Shown: positions 10,148 to 21,876, counted from the stretch's first letter. The stretch is 64,000 nucleotides of DNA from Agrypnia vestita (GCA_016648135.1 JADDOH010005140.1:36643-100642); one strand, 5' to 3'. The notes: generated from the sequence alone by a model not told the origin. Numbers and translations: made by a program.

Positions 10148-10570
10148 TTATTAAAAAGCAAAAGAAATTAATAACGGGAGTTTATTTAGTTTGGTTTACT
10201 TATTTATATCTAGCCGAAACCCATGAAATAGTAATAACGACTTTTATCAAAATATTTGATTTTTTTTTTAAATATTTCCCTGTCGGCAAATGGACGGAAC
10301 ATAAAATGGTTCGCGACTTTGCTAAATCCTATATGTACTGTATTTTTGACGGGTAATGTAGACACAGCGAAGGCAACATCACTATCGTCGCCGCCTTCGA
10401 GTTTGCCGGCCCGGGTTTCAAGCCCCATCTCCGGTCGTTTAATTTGTTGTTTTTTTTGCCGTGAATTCGAAAAAAATTACGGACGTTACATGAAGTTATG
10501 GGGACAGAGAGACAGACAGACAGACGGACGAACGGACAGACGGCCAGATAACGAAATTATTATGTTTGAT
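10148..10570. repeat. Repeat with TGTCGGCAAATGGACGG motif and GACA tract
   Basis: Nearly identical to 48923-49330. Ends in a GACAGACAGACAGACGGACG tract and the AACGAAATTAT phrase found after each such tract. The ORFs on both strands are not conserved, so I do not call a gene. Confidence 0.55.
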
Positions 10571-11857
10571 TTTTAACAGTATTATGAACTTCTCTTTTTC
10601 ATTTTTTACATATTATATTCGAGACAAAACTCTCATTCAATCAGTTACCTATATTTTTATTTATTGGACAATTCACTTACATTATTTTATACCAGGAAGT
10701 AGGTATCATCAGATGGGTTCTTCGAAAAAGTTCACAAATTCGTAAATGGACGAAAAATCCCCACAGTCGGCGACCACTGCCTTCAATCTTATAATAATGA
10801 TAATTTAATTACCAAAATCCACAACCCTCACTAAGGAAGTACATAACACCATTATAATATAAAAATTCCAACTACCCTTCTAATGATAGTCATTAAATAC
10901 ATATGTAAATATTATGACCAGGAGTTTAATGTATTTACAATTAAATTTCAAATTAAAGCTTTTCAAGAATTACTTAAAACACAAACTAGAAACTACCGAG
11001 TAGTTAATAAGATAATTAAATATTGGAATTTTAGCAATTGGTGACACATATGGCAAAATAGGTATCGGTACATTGATTAAATATTTTTTCTATGATACTT
11101 GACTTGACAATAAACGTCAAAATACTATACTATTAAATATGTTTTATTAAAATATGCTATTGCTATGCGAAGAAAACTTTTTTTTGCTTTATATTTCTTT
11201 CTTTTCACTATATGAAATAATACAATTAATTACATCTGCCAAATACATTCATCAAATCATCAAGGAAATACAAAATACCAATATAATACAAAAATTCCAA
11301 CTACCCTTCTAATGACAGGGATAGGATAAATACACATATAAATATTATGACCAAGAGTTTTATATAAAGTTATATACAAATAAAGCAAATTCAAGAACTA
11401 GAAACTACCGGGTAGTTAACAAGATAATTAAAAATTGGAATTTTAGCAATTGGTGACATACGAGTATAAATATACATATATACATATGGCAAAAATTGGT
11501 AAACTTTGATTTCATATTTTTTCTGTGAATCTTAACTTGACAAGAAACTTTAATATGCGAAGAAAGCGTTTTGTTGCATTTTATTTCTTTGTTTTATCAG
11601 TATACAAAATAATACAATTAATTACATCTGGCCAATTCATTCACTTAATAAAAGGTTTTTCAGTTTATTATCGGATGATTTTTTTATGTAGTTGGTCAAT
11701 TTTTTAAAAATAAAATACTTGTAATGATTTTTTAAATAAAATCTATTTTACCCTTAACAATTCATTACGTAATATATGGATGATAAAGATAAGATAGTAT
11801 ACTGCCAATGACATATTATTTTGAATGAAATGAATAGTATGAAATACATGAATAATC
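10571..11857. repeat. Block A and two tandem block B copies (U3)
   Basis: Same layout as 1-1247: block A near 10660-10840, block B near 10985-11250 and 11400-11650, then AT-rich unit sequence. Confidence 0.6.
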
Positions 11858-11925
11858 TAACTAACTAACTAACTAACTTACCATCACGCCATTTCCCCGT
11901 GGGGGTAGGCAGAGAGGATAAGATA
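11858..11925 (-). mobile_element. RTE LINE 3' end with CTAA tail, antisense
   Basis: CTAACTAACTAACTAACTTA followed by CCATCACGCCATTTCCCCGTGGGGGTAGGCAGAGAGGAT is the reverse complement of the end of the RTE element at 26430-26502. The neighbouring AATGAATAGTATGAAATACATGAATAAT sequence is present on both sides, consistent with a duplication around this insertion. Confidence 0.75.
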
Positions 11926-12147
11926 GTGGAATTCGGTTAATATTAATACTACCAATGAAATATTATTTTGAATGAAATGAATAGTATGAAATACATGAAT
12001 AATCCAAGTGTGTAATAATCAAAATATAAAACAATTTAATTATAAGTATGTATAATATTATAAAGCTAAAATGTATTTTTCTTTGTTGTCATAGATACAT
12101 AAACAAAAGAATTTTATTGCTATATTATTCTTAACTAATTTGCTTAT

Positions 12148-12420
12148 CCACATACCGTCTCCCTACGAGGGTTGAGAGGATGGAGCGCCTTTCTCTTCTG
12201 TCCTGACACTCGAATCTCGATTCATCCATCGTCGCATGCATTCTCGTTGATTGCTGAGGCTCCTCAAAGGACCATCTTCCAGTATCTGGCTAACCTGGTC
12301 ATGCCAAGTCTTTTGCGACTGCCCTCTATTTCTGGCGCCGTGACACTTGCGTCATATACCTTTCTTTCTCCATTACCATTTTCTACTCTTTCATTTGCTG
12401 GACACGACCAAACCAACAAA
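12148..12420 (-). mobile_element. RTE-like LINE 3' fragment, antisense (U3)
   Basis: Fuller version of the fragment seen in U1. Minus strand gives Thr-Trp-(stop or shift)-Gln-Val, Glu-Asp-Gly-Pro-like residues and Met-Arg-Arg. After a frame change it gives Cys-Gln-Asp-Arg-Arg and Arg-Ser-Ile-Leu-Ser, all aligned with the tail of the intact RTE ORF. Pseudogenised. Confidence 0.75.
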
Positions 12421-13282
12421 GCTACTTTTAAAAAATATTAATTAAAGGACACACATTCTTATTGTGATGTTATAATTTCAGAACAAAGTTCTGTAAATAA
12501 TTAAACAATATTTATTAATCAATTAGAAAAGACATACAGAAAAAATCAAATTTTAATTAATTTGATGTTTTCTGTATGTCTTTTCTAATTGATTAATAAA
12601 AATTGTCTACTTTTTTTTAATTCGATGAACTATTCCAAGATCAGCTTTGCATCATTATTATGTGTACGAGTATATAATATCAGAATGAGAAAGCTCATCA
12701 TCAAGATGAGCTTTCGTTATATCTTATACACTCGTATTTTATACGGAGCGTAACAGAGGTAGTCCACAATCAAAAAATTGATTTATTATTTGTTTGTATC
12801 TACTTATATTCATTAATTTCTTTCCATCTTCAGGTGTTTTACGATGGAAAGATTTTCCGAAACATGTAGGTGTAATTAAGGAATATAAGTAGGTACAAAC
12901 AAATAATAAATCTTTTTTTTAATGTCAATCTACAAAGATGCTCAACCAATTGAAAAAATAGTCCACAATTCTTTACAATTCCTACCTAAATTATGAGTCG
13001 AAACATCAGTATCATAATATTAGATGGAGATAAGCGACCTCAAAATTTATTATAGTAATAAATCATTCGAAATTAATCTAAGTCCAATAAAAGGAGTAAA
13101 TCCTTAACTTAGGTTTTACAATAAAATAAGTTAAAAATATTGAAAAAAATGTAATTCTGCCACAATACTATCGACTCGTAATTTAACATGTTACATTTAA
13201 CATGTACTGCATAACTACATTTAGTGCACTAGCTCTGTTACACTCTGTATGTAAGTGTAAGTGAAGGTGGGTATTTATATGT
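12421..13282. repeat. Unit sequence with a 90-bp palindrome (U3)
   Basis: 12511-12600 folds on itself: arms of about 41 bp (TATTAATCAATTAGAAAAGAC and its complement) with one mismatch. A shorter AATGAGAAAGCTCATC hairpin follows at about 12685. The rest is unit sequence without a gene. Confidence 0.75.
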
Positions 13283-13526
13283 CGTCGCTGTATATATAAT
13301 AAAGCCAATGTGCCGTTTACTATATTCTGAGATGAACAAATCAATTTGTCAATTTCATATAGATAATGGAGACATACTAAAAAAAACATCGCCGTTCATC
13401 TGGGAAGTCTGCCTAGTAATTATTTAAAATATTTTTTACAAATCTAGTCTATGCAATGATTTTTTAAAACAACAAACTCAGAATGTACTATAACGGCACA
13501 TAGGCTTAATTATATATACAGCGACG
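13283..13526. mobile_element. 244-bp MITE with about 50-bp terminal inverted repeats
   Basis: Ends CGTCGCTGTATATATAAT... and its complement, flanked by ATGT on both sides (13279-13282 and 13527-13530). Other units read TATATGTGTATGTATG without it, so the insertion is specific to U3. It lies just beyond the poly(A) site of the U3 gene. It has no coding capacity; a 4-bp duplication alone does not fix the superfamily. Confidence 0.8.
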
Positions 13527-13570
13527 ATGTGTATGTATGAATAAAAAAATGTTTACTTTTAAATTATCCA

Positions 13571-13576
13571 TTTATT
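13571..13576 (-). terminator. AATAAA poly(A) signal of U3
   Basis: Minus-strand AATAAA in the conserved context, with the MITE starting about 45 bp further downstream. Confidence 0.6.
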
Positions 13577-13699
13577 GGACTCAAATGCACAAAATTACAT
13601 ACAGAAATTAAAAAACACACACATAATGATAACAGTATATTACACGACATTATATAATAACAAATATTAAAACTATTTTAAACAACTCTTGTTGCGGGA

Positions 13700-14732
13700 T
13701 TACGCGGACTCTATCTGTCGATGAATTCTTCTTCTTCGGACTCGCCCGTTACATGGCTCGGTTGCTGGGAGGCTGCGGCCGCTCGGACCAGGAGCTCCCA
13801 CTGCTGTCTCGCCCAGTAATCCGTGCCGTCCTGTGAACAAGTGAGAACAGTAATTATTACTAGTGAAACTCAAAGCAATCAAAAAAAATTGCGGCAAGGA
13901 GTATTGTGGTGTGTCAGTTCATCAATATTAATTATTACTTTCATTATTGAAAATAAATGAATCATTGAAAAAATGCTTGAAACAATGCTTGATACAACGG
14001 GTTATTTGGAAAACATTCACACATGAACGACATGAGGCGCGAATCTAACCTCGCAGGACTATATTCACGCCTTCATGTCGAAATGCAACCGTGACCTAAT
14101 ATAATTAGTTATGGAGATGTGCGAAATCTAAATTTGTACCCCTTTTCAATATCTCTGACTTATTTTTTGTAAAATGTTGAATCATCGTTACAGTTACTTA
14201 TATTCAATATGAAAAATTGATTCTCATTAATACAAGTCAAATCAAATAATAGAAACCTTCCAATGCGAATTGGAATTTGTGCAGGGTTATTATTTTATAT
14301 AACTTATATTGAAACAAATGAATTTTTATTATTATCAATGTAAGTTACAGTAATGATAGTTCAACGATTTCAAGGCAAGAATATAGTCCATAGATGTTTT
14401 CCAAATATCCTCACCCAAGTCACTAGTCGCGGCACTCTCGGTAGCCTCAGAATGTGAGCAGAGAGGCTCCTCCGCGAGCCCCGGAAGAGCTGCTGGGGGG
14501 CTGGTCCTCCTGGCGGGGGAGTCGTCCTCCTGGAGCAGGATCCTCGCCAAGCTGCCCGCGTACAGCATCGCTGCTCCGCTCCCAACTACAGTTTCTTGGT
14601 TTGGCTAGAAAATAAATAAATAAATTTTCAACAAAATTATATTTACACTTGAATTCTACAACACAGGAAAATTAATAACGACACAAAACAGAAAATAAGG
14701 ATGTTAATACACAGTAAACTCACAATGCTCAT
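13700..14732 (-). CDS. Array gene copy U3: exon 3 lost, exon 4 would be read in another frame
   Basis: Exon 1 14732-14724, exon 2 14604-14415 and exon 4 13830-13711 are present with good splice sites. A deletion of about 1 kb joins intron 3 (at CATAGATGTTTTCCAAAT) directly to ATCCTCACCC just past the exon 2 donor, removing exon 3. Exon 2 ends in phase 1 and exon 4 starts in phase 0. Splicing 2 to 4 therefore shifts exon 4 into a frame that stays open to the TAA at 13702-13700. The product would keep residues 1-66 and gain a basic tail with four consecutive Arg in place of the acidic one (about 110 residues). It may be a pseudogene or a variant product. The acceptor of exon 2 here is TAG rather than CAG. 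Confidence 0.55.
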
Positions 14733-14816
14733 TTTGATAATTTCACGGTAAACGTATCAGAGATCTTTACACAGTGATGTATAAATATCAATTGATTTTA
14801 ATTTACTAAAATCCCA

Positions 14817-14825
14817 CTATTTATA
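14817..14825 (-). promoter_or_regulatory. TATA box of U3 (TATAAATAG)
   Basis: Predicted +1 near 14793 at an initiator-like TCAATT. The upstream TAATTA element is intact at 14879-14909. Confidence 0.7.
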
Positions 14826-14929
14826 CTATTTTAAAGAGCATAATATACCCCTTTCATCTAATCGCTTCTGAGAAATATCAACCCTTGTTGTTAATTACGG
14901 GTTTTCCTAATGACATATTTCATATTTCT

Positions 14930-15772
14930 AAGAAATTTCTTCCGTGTCTACCAGACACCTGCATAAAAATGAAAGGATTAAGTTCCATATTGATGAATAA
15001 TATGTCTTGTAAATAAGTATTACTTTATAAATACGTTTTACATTTTTTTAAAACAAATTTTTTTTTGTTAAAATTTAATACATAATATGTTTCAATTTTA
15101 ATGTTTAATTTAATACATGCTCTTCCCGAAAATATTAGGAGTGCAAACACTCTGTCACTTTTTAAAAAAATGGTTAAGGGAGTTATGCAGACTGATGGAA
15201 GTGATATCCAAATGTCTTTGGTGTCCATTCTGTCATAGTCAGTGTGGACACCCTACTCTTAACTTTTTACACAACACTATTGGAGAGGACATTGTTGTCA
15301 CCTGCATTTGCACAAATACCCAATTGCCGAAAACAGGTCATAATTTATTGCTCATTAAACTTCATTTCTTATCACTATTTAATATACACAAACATTCATT
15401 TAATTCTCTTATATAGGTACATACCTAAATATACTTTTATCTGTGCTATTATATATACATTTTGTTACTATCCATGCATATGATTTTTATATATATTACT
15501 CTACTTTCACTATTGCTTTTGTATTTTACAGTATATTCTGTTCTTATTATCCACATTTTATATTTATATACTCAATTAATTAATTAATTAATTTTATAGT
15601 TATATAGTATTTTGTTGTATATCTTTATTATTTTTTGTTCTAACTATATTGTTCAGCTGCTCATCTCGGCACAGGTTCTCCCTGGTGAGATGAGCGGCTC
15701 CATCTCCTGTCATGTAACAAGATGAAGATAAATAAATAAATAAAATAAAAAATAAAATAAAATATATGGGTG
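14930..15772. mobile_element. Retroposon-like insertion in block G of U3
   Basis: From about 15098 to 15765 the sequence is absent from the sister unit U8, where block G continues directly. It ends in (AAATA)n-type repeats before ATATGGGTGGATAG resumes. A short ORF (15117-15416) is present, but I recognise no domain. Probably a 5'-truncated non-LTR element. Confidence 0.5.
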
Positions 15773-16568
15773 GATAGTATTTGAATATTTCGAAATTTTC
15801 GTGATTAACTTTGTGGAAGTTCATTGTAAATAACTATGAATAAGAACAAAACATTGTTTACTTCACAAAATGACAGTTTAATTAAACAAATTAATTAAAA
15901 CGTTTTCGATGCTTACTGCATCATATTCAGTAATATACATATAGTATAGAGAAAGAGCAAAATTTTTGTTTTATAATTTTTAACATGAAATATCAAATGC
16001 TACCTATGAATAAGAACAAAACGTTGTTTACTTCACACAATGACAGTTTAATTAAACAAATTAATTAAAACGTTTTCTATGCTTACTGCATCATCTTTTT
16101 TTAATTTTTTTTATTTTTATTTTTTTATTTTTTTTTATTTATTAGAGACACTAACAGGATAATGGGTACATGATACTCAGATAATAAACATTATAGTGAA
16201 GACTATGCCCATTATCCCAATTACAAGTGTCTTCGGCACGCTCTAGTAACATGTATTTTTGTAATTAATTATATTTTACATGTACATTTATGTATATTAT
16301 ATATTTGTGTTTGAGTGTAGTGCGATTAGTATTTAATGGATCCATAGGTTCATGTCGTCGTTTAGAAAATGGATGTTGTGTATGAGTGAGTTTTTGAACG
16401 AAGATAACGTGTCTGCAAGAATATCAGCATCAATGTTAGGGTCAGCACAATACAAATTATATGTGCGACACAACCTTGTAATGGGAGAAAAATACATAAA
16501 GTATATTACTGAAGATGATCTAGTAAGCATCTAAAACGTTTTAATTAATTAAACTTTAATTAAACTGT
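15773..16568. mobile_element. Penelope-like terminal-repeat element, right end truncated (U3)
   Basis: Direct repeats near 15834-15930 and 16010-16093 (AATAAGAACAAAAC...GATGCTTACTGCATC) and an inverted partial copy at 16500-16565 match the complete insertion at 53452-54280. On the minus strand at 15930-15903 there is CTGAATA, a perfect GATGC/GCATC stem and GAAAAC. On the plus strand CTGAAGA lies at 16509-16515. Both look like worn hammerhead cores. Confidence 0.55.
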
Positions 16569-17200
16569 TATTGTGTGATGTACCTACTAAAAATTGTATC
16601 AGGCAACGTCGACTGTCCTGAACTATTCAATAGACTAAAATTCCATGTTCCCTGTAGATCTCGTAGACGCAACCCAGTCTTTCTCATTGATTTTACCTCA
16701 TCCAACTTATTTTATCCATTTATCCATTTATCGTCGTAATTCATATTTCTTGAGGGTATGCGATGCATTCAATAAACTGATAAGATTATTGGATATTGAT
16801 CTGTTCGAGTGCAGCCACACAAGATTAAGAAAAATTTTGAGTGCTGAATTTTTTTCTACGTAATAATTATGTCTCTTTTTCTCTTGTTCATTATTTTTGT
16901 ATTATTTTTAACATGCCTATGTTTTTCTGCTAATAATTAAGTCTCTTTTTCTTTTGTTTAAATTTTTTATTCTTTCTTTTTATATAATTCTTAACATGCC
17001 TAAGTTCTATGAAAAATTTTGAGTGCACAATTTTTTTCCTACTTAATAATTAAGTCTCTTTTTTTCTTTGTATTATTTTTTAACATGCCTATGTTTTTCT
17101 GCTAATAATTAAGTTTCTTTTTCTTTTGTTTAAATTTTTTATTCTTTCTTTCTATATAATTTTTAATAAGCCTTAGTTTGATTCATAAATATTTATCATT
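16569..17200 (+). mobile_element. Truncated LINE 3' end (CR1/Jockey-like), U3 copy
   Basis: Encodes the same C-terminal residues as the longer copy at 54384-55435 (Ser-Gly-Asn-Val-Asp-Cys-Pro-Glu-Leu and onward) but with a frameshift. Its AT-rich tail holds an internal tandem duplication of about 190 bp that U8 lacks. Confidence 0.6.
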
Positions 17201-17210
17201 ACTAAGATAT

Positions 17211-17915
17211 CGACGGCTCCTACGTATAATATCGTAACCCACAAATCGACGATTTTTGGTTTTTTGTGTATTTCATATGCATTTAATTATATCTTTATTT
17301 GCAAGAAAGAAAAAAAAATATTTTGCAATAAATAACGTTTTTTTCGGACGTATTTTATCGTATCTCAAACAATCACATATTTTTTACGAAGTATACTATC
17401 GTATGTAACACGTACGATAATTTGCGTTGGAAAATAACATAACAAAATTTTATCGTATGTAACACTTACGATAACATACGTTGGAAAATAACATAAGATA
17501 ATTATCGTATGTAACACTTACGATAATATGCGTGAGAAAATAGCATAAGAAAATTATCGTGTGTAACACTTACGTTATTTTAAGTCGCGTATTTTCCGAA
17601 GTTAAATATTGTAAGTCATTTATACGATATTTTACATCGCGTCTTTTCCAAAGTTAAATGTTGTAAGTCATTTATACGATATTTTACGTCGCGTCTTTTC
17701 CGAAGTATAATATCGTATGTGCATTTCTACAAAAACCTTTGATAATTTAGACTTTTTGTGATTATTTATGAAACTACAGTATAAAGTAAAATATTGAAAC
17801 GAAATTTCAAAAAAATTGGGCAATATTTAGATTTATACCGGACGAAAATATGTTCAAAACCTTCTCCTGTAAAATTGAATTTTGTGGGTTACGATATTAT
17901 ACGTAGGAGCCGTCG
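17211..17915. mobile_element. 705-bp terminal-inverted-repeat element with internal repeats
   Basis: Ends CGACGGCTCCTACGTATAAT and its exact complement, with about 35-bp inverted repeats ending in AACCCACAAA. Flanked by AT/TA sequence compatible with a TA or ATAT duplication. The inside carries four or more units of about 50 bp based on TATCGTATGTAACACTTACGATA, followed by inverted variants (GTCGCGTATTTTCCGAAG). Non-coding. Sister copy at 55442-56139. Confidence 0.8.
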
Positions 17916-18029
17916 ATATATCTAAATGTGGAGACCTGTAATTGGCCATCTATATTATATCAATGTTTTCTATGCTTCTTTGTTGTGCTGTTGGTCTTCC
18001 ATGAACATTAAATAAATAAATCAAAATAA

Positions 18030-18505
18030 ATACCCGGCGTTGCAACGGGTTAAGGATCAAGTTTAAAATAAATTTGTGAGGGTAAACAAATTTAGATTCG
18101 AACGGTATAGATTTTCATCGAAAATATATCAGTGGGAGGGGATAGGGTAAAATAGTAAGGGGTAATTGTCGCATATGCTACCCGCCGAGTCCGATTTGGC
18201 ACAGATTTGCATCGAAAATGTCAGGGTGGGGGAGAAGGGGTATGATAATAGGGGGAAAATGTTGCCTATGTTACCCGCAGAGTCCTAAAGAATATGTTTC
18301 GAAATATTGAGTCTGATCGGTCAAACGGTACAGATTTGCATCGATAATATATTTGGGGGATGGGAAGGGCTATGAGAATAGGGAGGAATGTTACCTATGT
18401 TACCCGCCGGGTTCTAAAGCATATGTATGAAAAATTTGAATCGAATCGGACAAACGGTGTGGATTTGTATAGAGAACAGACAGACAGACATTGAGTTTTA
18501 TAGCT
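18030..18505 (+). repeat. CCCGGCGTTGCA repeat with about 105-bp subrepeats
   Basis: Starts ACCCGGCGTTGCAACGGGTT and contains repeated modules (GGTACAGATTTGCATCGAAAA ... GGGGGAGAAGGGGTATGATAATAGG ... TACCCGCCG). Ends GACAGACAGACATTGAGTTTTATAGC. Copies at 33155-33695, 40688-41085 and 56253-56725 differ in the number of modules. Confidence 0.75.
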
Positions 18506-19724
18506 ATAGATAAGAAATAGGTTCGAAGTTTTGCAAAAGTAAAAATAATCTATTTATAAATGAAATATGTATGACTGAGAATATGATAATTATAATATTT
18601 TTAACAGTATTATCTTCGCCTTTACTTATTGGACAATTTATTAACATTATTTTATACCAGGAAGTAGGTATCATCAGGTGTGTTCTTCGAAAAGTCCACA
18701 AATTCATAAATGGTCGAAAAATCCCCACAGTCGGCGACCACTGCCTATAAGCTTATTACTAATGATAATTTAATCACCAAAATCTACAACTCTCACTAAG
18801 GAAATATAAAATATCAATATAGTACAAAATATCCAACAACCCTTCTGATGATAGTTATTAAATACAAATATTACGACCAGGAGTTTTTTGTAAAGTTATA
18901 TAAAAATAAAGCAAATTCAAAAACTAGAAACTACCGGATAGATAATAAGATAATTAAAAATTGGAATTTTAGCAATTGGCATATATGGCAAAAATTAATA
19001 AACTTTGATTAAATATTTTTTTAATGATACTTGACTTGACAAGAAATGTCCATATGCGAAGAAAACTTTTTTTGCTTTTTATTTCTTTGTTTTTTTAAAC
19101 TACCGGGTAGTTAATAAGATAATTAAATACTGGAATTTTAGCAATTGGTGACACATTTGGCAAAAATAGGTATAGGTACTTTGATTAAATATTTTTTCTA
19201 TGATACTTGATTTGACAATAAACGTCAAAATACTGTACTATTATATATGTTTTATTAAAATATGATATTTCTATGCGAAGAAAACTTTTTTTTTGCTTTT
19301 TATTTCTTTGTTTCATCAGTATAGAAAATAATACAATTAATTACATCTGGCCAATACATTCACTAATTAAAATGTTTTTCAGTTTATTATCGGATGATTT
19401 TTTTATGTAGTCGGTCAAATTTGTTTAAAAATAAAATACTTGTAATGATTTTTAAATAAAATCTATTTTACCCTTTACAATTCATTACGTAATATATAGA
19501 TGCTGAAGATAAGGTAGTATACTGCCAATGATATATTATTTTGAATGAAATGAATAGTATGAAATACATAAATTATCTAAGTGTGTAGTAATCAAAATAT
19601 AAAACAATTCAATTATAAGCATGTATAATATTATAAAGCTAAAATGTATTTTTCTCTGTAGTCATATATACATAAACAAAAGAATTTTATTGCTATATTA
19701 TTCTACACTAATTTGCTTATCTAC
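18506..19724. repeat. Block A and tandem block B copies (U4)
   Basis: Block A near 18625-18800, block B near 18930 and again near 19085-19350, then AT-rich unit sequence. No gene seen. Confidence 0.55.
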
Positions 19725-19990
19725 ATACCGTCCACCCATGAGGGTTGAGAGGATGGAGCGCCATTCCCTTCTGTCCTGAGTCCTGACACTCAAATCTCGA
19801 TTCAACCATCGCCGCATGCATTCTCGTTGATGGTTGAGGCTCCTCACAGGACCATCTTCCAGTATCTGGCTAATCTGATCGTGCCAAGTTTTCTGCGCCT
19901 ATTTCTGGCGCTGTCACTACTTTTAATAAACCATTCATTCTTGATTACTATTCTCTACTCTTTCATTTGCTGGACACAACCAAACGACCA
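19725..19990 (-). mobile_element. RTE-like LINE 3' fragment, antisense (U4)
   Basis: Same fragment as in U1-U3, with a short internal deletion near 19890 shared with U9. Confidence 0.7.
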
Positions 19991-20377
19991 AAGCTACTTT
20001 TTTTAAATGTTAATTAAAGGACACACATTCTTATTGTGAAGTTATAATTTCAGAAGAAATTTCTGTAAATTATTAACTATTCTATGATCAGCTTCGCATC
20101 ATTATTCTGTGTAAGAGTATATGATGAGCTTTCTCATTTTGTTATATCTTATATATTTTATACGGAGTGGTAGTCAAAAAAATATATTTATTTTTTATTT
20201 GTATCTACTTATATTCATTAATTTCTTTCCATCTTCATGGTGTTTTACGATGGAAAGGTTTTCCGAAACATATAGGTTTAATTAATGAATATAAGCAGGT
20301 ACAAACAAATACAAATCTTTTTTTTTAGTGTCAATCTACAAAGATGCTCAACCAATTGAAAAAATAGTCCACAATAC
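19991..20377. repeat. Unit sequence left of the foldback (U4)
   Basis: Contains the TTTTACGATGGAAAGG stretch. Nothing coding seen. Confidence 0.5.
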
Positions 20378-20381
20378 TTAA

Positions 20382-21495
20382 GGCGATCGTCTAGCAGAAT
20401 GAGCAAATTTCACCATTTTTTCTCATATCTTCTCTTGCGTTTTTTATTACATTTTTGTATAGAAATATCTCATTTTAAAATTTATTCATCAGGTTACATA
20501 TATTTTAAATACGAATATCTTATTAAAATGTCATGAACTAAATTAAATAATTGATTAATAAATTACCAAACCTTCGATGTTTTAAAAATGAAGAAAATTG
20601 CTCCACTTTTTGGGCCTTTTATGACTGAACGGCGTGTGAGATGTCTTCTTTATTCAATAATATTACAAAGTTAACGATTATCTTAAATTTTTTACAATTA
20701 TAGAAAAAGCTGTTAATACGTTTATATGCAATTTATGTTTTAAAAAATACTGTTTTTTAAATTATTTTTATTTTTTGTGAGTTTTTTTCGATCCTTTTAA
20801 AATAGTTTATAAGTTTTTTTCTTTAATAAATTAAAGGAATAGACATTTTTATTTTAAAATTAATACAAAAAAAATCAAAAAATTATTGTCGATTTCAGAT
20901 TTTAGCTATTTAATCAAGGCACTGCGTATTGTGTCATAAATACGTTGCGTCTTGACTAAATATCTAAAATCAGGAATATCTACAAAGATTTTGATTTTTT
21001 TTTGTTTTCATTGTATTATATAATATTATTATAATATCTATTCTTTTGACTATTGAAGTAAAAAAGTTGTCAACCATGTAAAAAGAGTTGAAAAAGACCC
21101 ACAAAAAAATAAAATATTTTTAAAAAACAGTATTTTTTAAAACATAAATTGCATGTAAACGTATTAACAGAATTTTCTATAATTGTAACAAATTTAAGAT
21201 AATCGTTAACTTTGTAATATTATTGAATAAAAAAGACATCTCACACGCCGTTCAGTCATAAAAGGCCCACAAAGTGGAGCAATTTTCTTCATTTTTAAAA
21301 CATCGAAGGCTTGGTAATTTATTAATCAATTATATAATTTAGTTTATGACATTTTAATAAGATATCTGTATTTAAAATATATGTAACCTGACGAATAAAT
21401 TTTAAAATGAGATATTATACAAAAATGAAATAAAAAACGCAAGAGAAGATATGAGAAAAAATGGTGAAATTTGCTCATTCTGCTAGACGATCGCC
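20382..21495. mobile_element. 1.1-kb foldback element flanked by TTAA
   Basis: Left end GGCGATCGTCTAGCAGAATG and its complement at the right end continue as an almost full-length inverted repeat (arms of roughly 0.5 kb). TTAA flanks both sides (20378-20381, 21496-21499). U9 has the empty site AATACTTAACTTTACAATTC with a single TTAA at 58586-58589. TTAA duplications are typical of piggyBac-type transposition, but the ends do not show a piggyBac-like CCC start, so the family is open. Transcription from either side would give a long hairpin RNA. Confidence 0.9.
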
Positions 21496-21499
21496 TTAA

Positions 21500-21876
21500 C
21501 TTTACAATTCCTGTCTAAATTATGAGTCGAAAATGTTCTTATATCAGTGTCATAATATCACTGATTGAAATAAGCAACTTCAAAGTTCATTATATTAATA
21601 ATTCATTTGCAATAAATCCAAGTCAAATAAAAAGAGAAAATTCCTTTAATTACCGTTGCTTCAATGACGGTCCAAGATTTTGCAATAAAATAAGTTTAAA
21701 ATATTGAAAAAAAAATGCGATTGCTGCTAGAATATTCTCGACTCGTAATTTATGTAGGAATGCACACGTTAAATGTAGTGCAGTAACATTGTTACACTCT
21801 GTATGTAAGTGTAAGTAAAGATGGATGTTTATATGTGTATGTGTGAATAAAAACATGTGTACTTTTAAATTATTCA
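21500..21876. repeat. Unit sequence right of the foldback (U4)
   Basis: Decayed intron-3-related repeat, then a TGTATGTAAGTGTAAGT microsatellite-like stretch just beyond the poly(A) site. Confidence 0.5.

Noticed and set aside
14370..14585. Arg/Cys-rich ORF overlapping exon 2 on the minus strand (and its equivalents near 6253, 37291, 44673, 60824)
   Set aside because: It is a frame shadow of exon 2. It begins inside or before the acceptor, runs through the donor, and its intronic ends differ between copies.
15117..15416. 99-codon ORF in the U3-specific insertion as a gene
   Set aside because: Single copy, no recognisable domain, no promoter or splice evidence; probably part of a truncated retroposon.
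16352..16534. 60-codon ORF in the Penelope-like insertion
   Set aside because: The sister copy at 54030-54200 is interrupted by a stop, and no domain is recognisable.
17390..17720. CRISPR-like regularly spaced repeats
   Set aside because: Repeats are adjacent, palindromic and divergent, have no unique spacers, and lie in a eukaryotic transposon.
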